Positions 1-7,829 of a stretch of 44,762 nt of DNA are shown one piece after another; the stretch's first letter is position 1, and each line of letters begins with the position of its first letter. The translations under genes were made by a program, and so were the position numbers. The stretch covers positions 1 through 44,762 of the IMG/VR virus record IMGVR_UViG_3300042516_005278, one strand, 5' to 3'. The DNA is from a virus. The notes below the pieces were generated by a model, which had not been told where the DNA came from, did not search any database, and saw only the letters and a list, made by a program, of their open reading frames with translations.

Positions 1-3000
1 TTTCTGGAATTGCTGCCTGCAATCTTAAATCACCATTGACTTGCAATGTATCTTGTGGATTATCAGTTCCTATGCCAACATTGCCATCAGTTGTAATTCT
101 TACTTTTTCAATACTATTAGTTGAAAACCTCAATACCCCAGCAGAACTTGTTGCATCAAATTCAATTCCAGAACCATTAAATCCAGAATTAAAAGATTTA
201 ATGGTTAAATAACGAGTGCTATCAGAAGCACGAAAACGAGCAATTTCACCTTCGGTCGTCTGTTCTACATGAAGTTTTGATAATGGATTTGTGGTATTAA
301 TGCCAACATTACCGTTATTAGTAATTCTTACTTTTTCTGTACTGTTTGTGAGGAACTTCCAAACACCAGTTGTATCATAATTTGCAAATCTAAATTGGTT
401 TCCACCATCTACATCAAGATAATATCCAAGACTTCCATTAGTGTAATCAAATCCTATTTCTCCACCCTCAGTCAAATATGGTTTTAATCTTAAGAAACTT
501 CCAATACCAACACCACCACTTCCTGTTGTTGTTATAATACCAGAAGCAACATTAATATTATTACTGAAAGTTGATAAACCTGATACACTTAACTGCTGTG
601 TCGTTAAATTAGTTGTTGTAGTGACACCAAGTGTAGAGACACCAGCGTTAATTTGACCACTGAATGTCATAGCGGTTACAACACCAGAAACTCTGGCATC
701 ACCACTTACAGTTAATCTAGAAGTCGGATTTGTGGTTCCTATACCAAGATTAGTACCAGTATTAATAACAACAGTACCAACACCAGCAGTTGGACCGATA
801 TCGATTTGAGTAAATGAACCAGAAAGACCACCAGTTCCAAGGTTAATTGTCTTGGTTGTACCTACACCAGAAGCACCTGCTTGTATATCAGTTTGTTGTG
901 ATGTTGTTGCTTGCCCCAGTGTAATTAATCCAGTTCCAGAAGATCCTCCGAGTGTTATTGATGCTGATGTTTGTTGAGTTCCAAATCTATGAATACCTGT
1001 TGCTGAACCAGTTAATGAAAGAGTACTGGTTGCAGATAATATTCCACCGAATGTTTGAGCACCAGTAAATGTTTGGTTTATACCAAGAACTGCTAATGTA
1101 TCAGTTCCAGTAATTACAGGTAGGTTGAGAGTTCTATCAGCAACAATCGCATCACCAGTAATATTGTATTGGAAAGTGTTTGCTGGATTTCTTATCTTAA
1201 GTCCTGATGATAAGAAGGTTCCTACACCAGTTACATTCAGGTTGTTGGTTGTTGTAATACCAGAAACGTTTAGTTGACCTAATGTACCAACAGAAGTTAG
1301 TGAAGAATTAACGACTCCACTTCCAAGAGTTGTGGAACTTAAGACTGACGTTCCACCAATTTCATATATTTTACCAGATGCAATATTCCAATCTTCACTA
1401 GAAGTTAGAGCAGATGCTGTATTATTCCAGGTAATTGTCTTACGAATACCAGTAGAACCAATACCAATTCCAGCACCATCAAGGAGTAAGTTAGTTCCTA
1501 CTGTGGTTGCAATACCAACATTAAAGTCAGCAAGTTCAATCGTGGTTGAATTAACAATAAACTGTGTGCCATCTACATACAAGTCACCACGAACTCTTAC
1601 AATACCACTTGTTGTACCTACTCCAACTGGTGATGGGTCAATAATAATTTCTGATGGTCCACTAATTGTGTTGGTAGTAAATCCAAGATTACCAGAACCC
1701 GTTGTAAATTGTGATGCTGTAACAATACCAGAAACTTGAAGTCCTCCATAAACAGTAACACCGTATCCAGTGGTTTCAAACCTTAATACATTATTATAAT
1801 AAAGATCTACACCCGTTGCAAAAATTGCTCGATTATGAGCAGAGTCTCTATCTACAATAATTAATCCTGTATTTGGTCTTAAATAGATATTATTCGATTC
1901 AATAAAAAGTTCTCCACCCAGATTTGAATTGGAAATATAAGCATCAGAATTATTATGATAAATTTGAAGACGTTGTGCATCCCCAAATATTATTTTATCA
2001 TTAGCACCAAAGTAAGCAGAAGTTCCAAAACTTACGGCACCAGTAAATGTAGAAACTCCAGAAATATTCAGTTGTGGAACACTTAAAGTACTATCAGTGA
2101 CTTGCATTCCACCAGCAGCAAGTCTTACATCATTAGGAACTTGTGTGCTACCAATACCAATCGCATAGTTACTAATCCAAGCATCAGTACCAAGTCCAGA
2201 GAAAGTTCCAGACTTAAACCACATAAACTTCTTATATGTGGATGGGTTTGTTTCACCTACTCCAACATCATAAAGACTGATGAGTGGTGTTCCTTCTGTT
2301 GATGCAATCGCAATACCACCGTGATTTGCAGTATTATCCGTAGAAGTATCATTACCTAGTGCATCAGTTCTAAATCCAAGAACAATATCAGGGTCAAATA
2401 TGTTTAATGTTTGTGAAAAGATTGTAGCAGATGTTCCACCAATTGTGATATTACCAGTAACATTTAAGTTTCGATTAACTTGAAGGTCTCTTGTAACCGT
2501 TGCATCTTGTGGAATAGTAAATTGATTTGGAATACTTAATGTTGGTGTAGAACCTTCACCAGTTCCACCAGTTACAGTAATCTGGTTTGAAGTTCCAGAA
2601 ATTGACTGGACATAATCACCTGTAGTATCTCCACCAAGAGCAACACTATTAGGTTGAATTGTGGCTGCCAGAGATACATTACCAGTTCCATCAAAACTAA
2701 TAGGAGACGCTACAATGTCTCCGGTAATTTCAAAAGTTCTTGCGTTTTGAAGAGCAGTTGCCACACCTGCTGTTGTAGCATAAGTTGCTATACCAGCATT
2801 ATCAACATAATTTGAAAATGTAATCGTTGCAATGCCTAAAGTAGAAGCAACAGATACTATATTTCCAACAAAGTTTAGTTCAGAAACATTATTTGCACTA
2901 CCAACTACATTTCCCTCATCACGAATTGTTAAACCAGTAATAGCATTGGCAGGTGCAGCAGCAACCCATGATGGAGCATTACCAACTCCATTTGATTTAA

Positions 3001-5338
3001 GTATTGTACCAGAAGAACCATTTGCTAAAAATGCAGTAGTATCTGTAGCAGATTGATAAACTAAATTACCAGCAAGACCACCTTTAAGATTGGTTGATAG
3101 TCCGGCATTAGTTGCATAAGTGGCACTTGATGCATTTCCAGAGAAACTTGATGCAGTTACTTGACCAGTAAAGTTTCCATCACCAACGACGTGTAGTTTT
3201 GATGTTGGATTTATGGTTCCTATACCAACTCTTTGAGTGTTGTTATTTGCGATAAACCAAGTATTTCCACTGTTTCTACCTTCGAATGTTTGTATTTGTT
3301 CGGCACTTCTGGTCATCTTGAACAGATTACCACCACCAGAACCAGCATCAGTTAATGCTTGCCAATAAAACTCTTGTTCATTTACTCCAACATTCCAATT
3401 TCTATTATTTGCGGATGCATCAGATTCTGCAAATCTTATAAGTGGTGCGTTATTTTGTAAATGTAATAGTGCAACTGGATTTGTGGTTCCAATACCAGTA
3501 TTACCATCACCTCTAACAACAAAAGGAGTTGCATCGGGATTAGCAGAATCTTCAACTACCAGAGCATTACCAGAACCAAGTTGATTAATTCTTAATGCAT
3601 CAGAAGAACTATTGACTGATATGGTTGCAATACCAGTTAATAAGAAACCTTGAGACTGTAAAACACCAAAGACCGTTGCGTCTCCTTGAATATCAAGTTT
3701 TGATGTTGGATTTGTAGCACCTACACCAAGATTACCACTTACATAAGCACCACTATTAACTTGAAGTGCTTGTGATGCTGTTCCCGTAGTTGTAGCAGTA
3801 CCAATAAGAAGATTAGTTGGTGAAGGAATAGTAACAGTACTAATCGCACCAGCAGTAGCAGAACCTAATGTAAGTAGTGTTCTAGAACCAGAAGCACCAC
3901 CAGTGGCAATATTAACTGTTTTTGATACTCCAGAAGCATTGGCACCAGAAGCAATATTTAATGTATGAGCAGAAGCAGACTGGTCTATTGTAATAGTTCC
4001 AGTTTGGGAAGCACCACCAACAGTTAATGTTCCTGATGTTAGACCACCAAAAGCAGTAATATTGGTAGTAGTATTACCACCAAGAAGTGTTGCAGCAATG
4101 TTTCCTGCGGTGATGGTTCCACCAGAAACTGTAAGGTTACTGCTTGTCGCAACAGAACCATCAACTTGTAAAGTTCCTTTTAGAGTAGTATTGCTGCTGA
4201 TATGAGTATCACCAGTTACATAAAGACGATTGTTCAGTCTTGCTTCATTATTGAGAATGATTGAAGACCTTGTAGAAATACCAGAAGAAGCAAGTTCAAG
4301 TGAAGGAACATCAGTATTGTATTGATAAACAGTATCTCCAGTAGTTCCTACAATATATGCTTTTGATTGATCTTCTTGATAGAATATTCCAGTTGGTGCA
4401 GTTTCTTGGAAACCAATATAGACATTATCATAAAATACTGCAGTACTTAAGTCCCAAGGAGTAGATAAATCAAATCTTGCAACTAAATCACGGGTTGAAT
4501 CCGTAATATACATCTTGGTGCCAGATGTATTAAAATCAATACCAGTTGGATTAGTGAGAGTTAGTGGAAGATTTTGAGTGTTTGCAGTACCAATCAAAAG
4601 TGTATGATTAAGAGTTACAGTTGAATCAATTTCCCAGGCAGTAGAAACTGTATATTCATAAACTGCATCACCTGTGACTCCAACCACATACATCTTAGTT
4701 CCATCATCTTTGAAATAAAGTCCATGTGGTCCAGTATCATTTGCTCCAACATTAAAGTTTTTAACTGTAGTTCCAGCACCAGCAACAGTATCAGTAGTAA
4801 CTCCAACAAGAGACCAAGGATTGCTTAATGTATAAGAGTAAACTCTATCACCAGTTGGAGAAACCCCAGTTTGACCACAAATATACATTCTGGTTCCATC
4901 TGGTTTAAAATATAAACCGGTCGGAACAGTTTCTTGTGCTGCAATACTAAAGTTGGTTGTAAATGTAGCACTACTGACTTCCCAAGGTGTAGATAGTGCA
5001 TACTCATTTACATCATTACCAGTATCACCAAGAATAAACATCTTGGTTCCATCATCTTTGAAGAAAACGTCTGATGGTGCGGTGTCTTGCCCTCCTACAG
5101 AGAAACTTACTCCATAATATTCCCAAGAGTTTATATCAACAACAGAACGAATGGAGTTTATACCAGCAAAATCTGTTCTACCAATTGAGATTGTTCCACG
5201 AACATCAAGTGCTGATTGTGCGTTATCGGTTCTAATACCAACTTTCCCAGTAACCTCCAATACGGTACTGTTTTCTGTATAAGAACTAATACCAACTTTT
5301 AGATTTTTTTGACGATTACTGAGATAACCTTTTGCCAT
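1..5338 (-). CDS. Large tail-fibre-like virion structural protein with propeller-like repeats (C-terminus beyond window)
   Basis: The frame is open from an ATG at 5338 to base 1, at least 1779 codons, with no stop in the parts I translated; the gene continues past the left edge. The N-terminus (MAKGYLSNRQKNLKVGISSY) leads to a LEVTGKVGI segment typical of phage fibre modules. Residues about 85-345 hold five repeats of the form GLYFKDDGTKMYVVG followed by VYEYTLSTPW, which looks like a beta-propeller (NHL/YVTN-like) domain. The rest is fibre sequence with GIGTxNPTSKLHV motifs and a segment near 2200-2400 (IAIASTEGTPL, then STYKKFMWFKSGT) shared with the 7830-10643 protein. It follows a 109-residue gene by 9 bases. 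Probably a long tail fibre or baseplate-attached fibre; exact position in the virion is inferred. Confidence 0.85.
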   Translation of the reverse strand, partial: MAKGYLSNRQKNLKVGISSYTENSTVLEVTGKVGIRTDNAQSALDVRGTISIGRTDFAGINSIRSVVDINSWEYYGVSFSVGGQDTAPSDVFFKDDGTKMFILGDTGNDVNEYALSTPWEVSSATFTTNFSIAAQETVPTGLYFKPDGTRMYICGQTGVSPTGDRVYSYTLSNPWSLVGVTTDTVAGAGTTVKNFNVGANDTGPHGLYFKDDGTKMYVVGVTGDAVYEYTVSTAWEIDSTVTLNHTLLIGTANTQNLPLTLTNPTGIDFNTSGTKMYITDSTRDLVARFDLSTPWDLSTAVFYDNVYIGFQETAPTGIFYQEDQSKAYIVGTTGDTVYQYNTDVPSLELASSGISTRSSIILNNEARLNNRLYVTGDTHISSNTTLKGTLQVDGSVATSSNLTVSGGTITAGNIAATLLGGNTTTNITAFGGLTSGTLTVGGASQTGTITIDQSASAHTLNIASGANASGVSKTVNIATGGASGSRTLLTLGSATAGAISTVTIPSPTNLLIGTATTTGTASQALQVNSGAYVSGNLGVGATNPTSKLDIQGDATVFGVLQSQGFLLTGIATISVNSSSDALRINQLGSGNALVVEDSANPDATPFVVRGDGNTGIGTTNPVALLHLQNNAPLIRFAESDASANNRNWNVGVNEQEFYWQALTDAGSGGGNLFKMTRSAEQIQTFEGRNSGNTWFIANNNTQRVGIGTINPTSKLHVVGDGNFTGQVTASSFSGNASSATYATNAGLSTNLKGGLAGNLVYQSATDTTAFLANGSSGTILKSNGVGNAPSWVAAAPANAITGLTIRDEGNVVGSANNVSELNFVGNIVSVASTLGIATITFSNYVDNAGIATYATTAGVATALQNARTFEITGDIVASPISFDGTGNVSLAATIQPNSVALGGDTTGDYVQSISGTSNQITVTGGTGEGSTPTLSIPNQFTIPQDATVTRDLQVNRNLNVTGNITIGGTSATIFSQTLNIFDPDIVLGFRTDALGNDTSTDNTANHGGIAIASTEGTPLISLYDVGVGETNPSTYKKFMWFKSGTFSGLGTDAWISNYAIGIGSTQVPNDVRLAAGGMQVTDSTLSVPQLNISGVSTFTGAVSFGTSAYFGANDKIIFGDAQRLQIYHNNSDAYISNSNLGGELFIESNNIYLRPNTGLIIVDRDSAHNRAIFATGVDLYYNNVLRFETTGYGVTVYGGLQVSGIVTASQFTTGSGNLGFTTNTISGPSEIIIDPSPVGVGTTSGIVRVRGDLYVDGTQFIVNSTTIELADFNVGIATTVGTNLLLDGAGIGIGSTGIRKTITWNNTASALTSSEDWNIASGKIYEIGGTSVLSSTTLGSGVVNSSLTSVGTLGQLNVSGITTTNNLNVTGVGTFLSSGLKIRNPANTFQYNITGDAIVADRTLNLPVITGTDTLAVLGINQTFTGAQTFGGILSATSTLSLTGSATGIHRFGTQQTSASITLGGSSGTGLITLGQATTSQQTDIQAGASGVGTTKTINLGTGGLSGSFTQIDIGPTAGVGTVVINTGTNLGIGTTNPTSRLTVSGDARVSGVVTAMTFSGQINAGVSTLGVTTTTNLTTQQLSVSGLSTFSNNINVASGIITTTGSGGVGIGSFLRLKPYLTEGGEIGFDYTNGSLGYYLDVDGGNQFRFANYDTTGVWKFLTNSTEKVRITNNGNVGINTTNPLSKLHVEQTTEGEIARFRASDSTRYLTIKSFNSGFNGSGIEFDATSSAGVLRFSTNSIEKVRITTDGNVGIGTDNPQDTLQVNGDLRLQAAIPE

Positions 5339-5347
5339 TGTTTTATA

Positions 5348-5677
5348 TTAGTTGAGAGTTTCTAGAATACTTGCGACGAATTTCAAGTTTGTTGCATTAC
5401 TACCAGATAGAACTAATTTATCTCCACTTTCAAGAACTAGTTTTCCCGAAAGAAGATTTGCAGTATCATTTGCAGAGATTGGATAGTTCTTTAACATTTC
5501 AGTATCGGTTGAACTTCTACGATGAACCAAAGTTACATCATAAGAAGATGCTCCAATATTTGCTACTTGTGCTAAAAGAACAACACCAGTATATCCAACA
5601 GGTGCTGTATAAATTTCTGTTGCGCTTGTAGATACTACTGCTGTTACTGTTTGAAATACGTTAAGTGCTAAAGCCAT
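5348..5677 (-). CDS. Small virion-associated protein, 109 aa
   Basis: A 109-residue beta-rich protein with no signal peptide or membrane segment. It starts MALALNVFQTVTAVVSTSA and contains TEIYTAPVGYTGVVLLAQVAN, a pattern also seen in the 14247-14609 protein (attachment of a polar beta sandwich, then a VLESGDKLVL strand near the C-terminus like EEGDQIEAG in that paralogue). The ATG lies behind a strong AGGAGGAGA ribosome site, and it starts 4 bases after the stop of the 620-residue beta-helix protein, so the two are translated from one message. Such small proteins recur beside fibre genes in T4-like cyanophages; a capping or fibre-associated role is inference. Confidence 0.75.
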   Translation of the reverse strand: MALALNVFQTVTAVVSTSATEIYTAPVGYTGVVLLAQVANIGASSYDVTLVHRRSSTDTEMLKNYPISANDTANLLSGKLVLESGDKLVLSGSNATNLKFVASILETLN

Positions 5678-5681
5678 TTGA

Positions 5682-7544
5682 TTAATCTCCTCCTAGTGCA
5701 AGTATGAATGGCGTCATTGTAGAAAACAAACTCTTAGAATAGAATGTTCCACTAATAGTTCCTGTTTGTTGATTAATTACAACACCATCACCAATTCTAA
5801 AGTTACCAGATTGATCTGTTGACGTATAAATAACCAACCCACCATTTCTCATATCAATTTCATTTTCTTGAATTGGAACACCACCAGAAGCAGGAAGAGC
5901 AGTCGCAATATTTGTTCCAGAACCAATATATTCAAGTGAGTGTCCTGACGCTAATACGCGACTTTGCTTAAAGAAAGGAACCGTAGTTCCAACTCCCACA
6001 GCATAAGGTACATTATCAGTAATGGTTATGGTACAAATGCCAGCAGAAACTGGTGTTGAACTTGAAATAACATAATAAGTTGGAACTAAGTTTGCAGTTC
6101 CTGTAGCAGTGTTGATACCAACATCAGGAGAGGCAAAAGTTACTGTTGGTGTAGATGTATATCCACGACCGTTTGAAACCATTTCAACAGAAGTCACAGA
6201 ACCATTCTTTACTTCTCCTACAGCAGTTGCAGGAATACCCCATGGTGTTGATGGAGATCCAAATGTAATATCAACATTCTGAGTGTATCCAGTTCCACCA
6301 GAACTTACAGTTACTCCTCCAACCGTATAATAGAGTGTATCAAAATAAATCACCTGACCATCAAAAGGTCTTACTGCATTAATTTTTACAGTTCCACCTG
6401 ACTGATATGTGTGTTGTAGAGTAGAAACTCCGACATAAACTTCAAATGAAGTTGAGGAAGGAACTCCTGCAACTTCAAAAATATATCCCTTGTTACCTGA
6501 AGGATAAGTTACAATTCCTGGACCAGAAGAGCAAGTGAATGCAAGTCCAACGATTGAAACTCCCATTCCAACGTTAAAATTATGATTAGAACTTACAGTA
6601 ATTGTAGTAAGTCCTGTAGTGTTATTATAAAGAGCGTTGGTTACGTTTAGTGTAGGAACATTCAAATCAAGAACAAAAGTATCTGCATCTGCCGCAGCGG
6701 CTGATGTAATAATTCCAGTATATTTTTTGGGACCTACTCCATCAGCAACTAATGCATAATTACCAAATGATGAGTTGGAGTTTGTTAGGTCACATGCTCC
6801 ACCAGAACCACAATAAACAGCAATATCATCACAGATAGTAAACATTGAAACCAACTGAGCATAACCTTCGTTGGTAATAGAACAACCAATACCACCTTGA
6901 TTGTATTGTGTATAACTATCAAGAACCATTGACTTTAATGGTCCGATTGCTTTTGACCCATCAATCTTTAATCCGATTGAGTTTGGAATAAAGTTAGTGC
7001 AGTTTTGAATATAAGGTGACTGATTAAAATATCCTACTTCAGTTGGGTTAAATGCGAATATTGCTTTACCTGAGTTTAGAGTTCCTGTATAGGACATCTC
7101 TGCGATATAATTTCCATTTGAAACATAAAACAAGTCTTGATTTGCATTCTGTGGTGATACTGATACTTCTCTTAAACTATCACCAACGATTGAGACTTGT
7201 TCTGGAATGGTTAATGGATTATTCTCTACATAAGATCCAGCACTAACTTTAATAACTGTTCCTGTTGTTGCTGTTGTAAGTGCTGCTCCAATTGTTCGTT
7301 TTGCGTCTCCAAGTTTTCTTCCTGTGTTTGTGTCGCTTCCATCTGTCGTAACATATAAAATATTTGTAACCGTTGCGCCAGCACCCACTCTTACAATATC
7401 TGTTCCAATACCCGTCCTTTCTCTACGAGTATACAGTTCTGCGTCGTAAGTATTAAGAGCTAATTCTCCAAGATTTACGTCTGATGTTGTTGGTTTTTTG
7501 CCGGCAACAGAAGATCGTTTAATTTTAATAATCGGATCTGCCAT
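5682..7544 (-). CDS. Tail-fibre-like structural protein with beta-helix region, 620 aa
   Basis: Residues 1-55 (IKIKRSSVAGKKPTTSDVN, LGELALNTYDAELYTRR) match the short N-terminal module that opens many phage tail proteins and resembles the start of the 7830-10643 protein. Residues about 60-290 (GSDTNTGRKLGDAKRTIGAA, then VSAGSYVENNPLTIPEQVSI) have the look of a right-handed parallel beta helix of the pectin-lyase type, as in fibres and tailspikes that touch host polysaccharide. Later parts have repeated VSSGGTGYTQ and VSNGRGYTSTPTVTF motifs, also seen in the 1532-residue protein. No catalytic residues are identifiable. The ATG is 56 bases from a late-promoter motif, with palindromes between. 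Virion location is inferred. Confidence 0.8.
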   Translation of the reverse strand: MADPIIKIKRSSVAGKKPTTSDVNLGELALNTYDAELYTRRERTGIGTDIVRVGAGATVTNILYVTTDGSDTNTGRKLGDAKRTIGAALTTATTGTVIKVSAGSYVENNPLTIPEQVSIVGDSLREVSVSPQNANQDLFYVSNGNYIAEMSYTGTLNSGKAIFAFNPTEVGYFNQSPYIQNCTNFIPNSIGLKIDGSKAIGPLKSMVLDSYTQYNQGGIGCSITNEGYAQLVSMFTICDDIAVYCGSGGACDLTNSNSSFGNYALVADGVGPKKYTGIITSAAAADADTFVLDLNVPTLNVTNALYNNTTGLTTITVSSNHNFNVGMGVSIVGLAFTCSSGPGIVTYPSGNKGYIFEVAGVPSSTSFEVYVGVSTLQHTYQSGGTVKINAVRPFDGQVIYFDTLYYTVGGVTVSSGGTGYTQNVDITFGSPSTPWGIPATAVGEVKNGSVTSVEMVSNGRGYTSTPTVTFASPDVGINTATGTANLVPTYYVISSSTPVSAGICTITITDNVPYAVGVGTTVPFFKQSRVLASGHSLEYIGSGTNIATALPASGGVPIQENEIDMRNGGLVIYTSTDQSGNFRIGDGVVINQQTGTISGTFYSKSLFSTMTPFILALGGD

Positions 7545-7573
7545 TCAACCCTCGCATGGTGGTATATACCTTT

Positions 7574-7597
7574 AGAAACCCTTATATAAGAGTTTCT
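7574..7597. repeat. Imperfect palindrome in the leader of the 620-aa gene
   Basis: AGAAAC and GTTTCT flank a perfect palindrome CTTATATAAG with a single mismatched pair between the blocks. A second perfect palindrome, GGTATATACC, follows at 7561-7570. Both lie between the late-promoter motif at 7600-7607 and the start codon at 7544, so the RNA leader could fold into one or two hairpins. Confidence 0.6.
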
Positions 7598-7599
7598 AT

Positions 7600-7607
7600 T
7601 ATTTATT
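7600..7607 (-). promoter_or_regulatory. Late-promoter motif AATAAATA
   Basis: Minus-strand AATAAATA fits the NATAAATA late promoter of T4-like cyanophages, which is read by a phage sigma factor of the gp55 type. It overlaps the stop codon of the 58-residue gene and precedes the 620-residue gene by 56 bases, farther than the 20-32 bases seen at most other copies here. Confidence 0.5.
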
Positions 7608-7782
7608 AAAAGTCTTCTGGTGCAATTTTTGTATTTCGTTTGGATTTTGGTTCTTGGTTTAATAATTTAATTTGTTTCTGCAACGTCTCTACTTGCGTTT
7701 CAAGAACTATATTTTGATTGAATAACTCAAATGCTTTTTGTTGATACTTTGCAAGAACTGATTTCAGATCATCTTCAGACAT
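7606..7782 (-). CDS. Small coiled-coil protein, 58 aa
   Basis: A 58-codon frame starts with ATG (MSEDDLKSVLAKYQQKAFEL) and ends TAA. Residues 17-44 are a helix with leucine, isoleucine and valine in heptad-like spacing (FNQNIVLETQVETLQKQIKL), so it probably forms a coiled coil; the tail is basic then acidic (KSKRNTKIAPEDF). The start codon directly follows the U-tract of an intrinsic-terminator-like hairpin, and the only good GAGGAG ribosome site is inside that stem, 18 bases from the ATG. Codon use and the clean start and stop suggest a real gene. I do not recognise a family; possible scaffolding or oligomerising role is a guess. Confidence 0.65.
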   Translation of the reverse strand: MSEDDLKSVLAKYQQKAFELFNQNIVLETQVETLQKQIKLLNQEPKSKRNTKIAPEDF

Positions 7783-7808
7783 AAAAAAAGAGGAGATAAA
7801 CTCCTCTT
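7783..7808 (-). terminator. Intrinsic terminator after the 937-aa fibre gene
   Basis: On the minus strand AAGAGGAG pairs with CTCCTCTT around a five-base loop and runs into five more T residues. It lies 22 bases beyond the stop of the 7830-10643 gene. The T-tract touches the ATG of the next small gene, so it may also act on translation. Confidence 0.7.
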
Positions 7809-7829
7809 ATTTAGATTGTAGTGATTATA

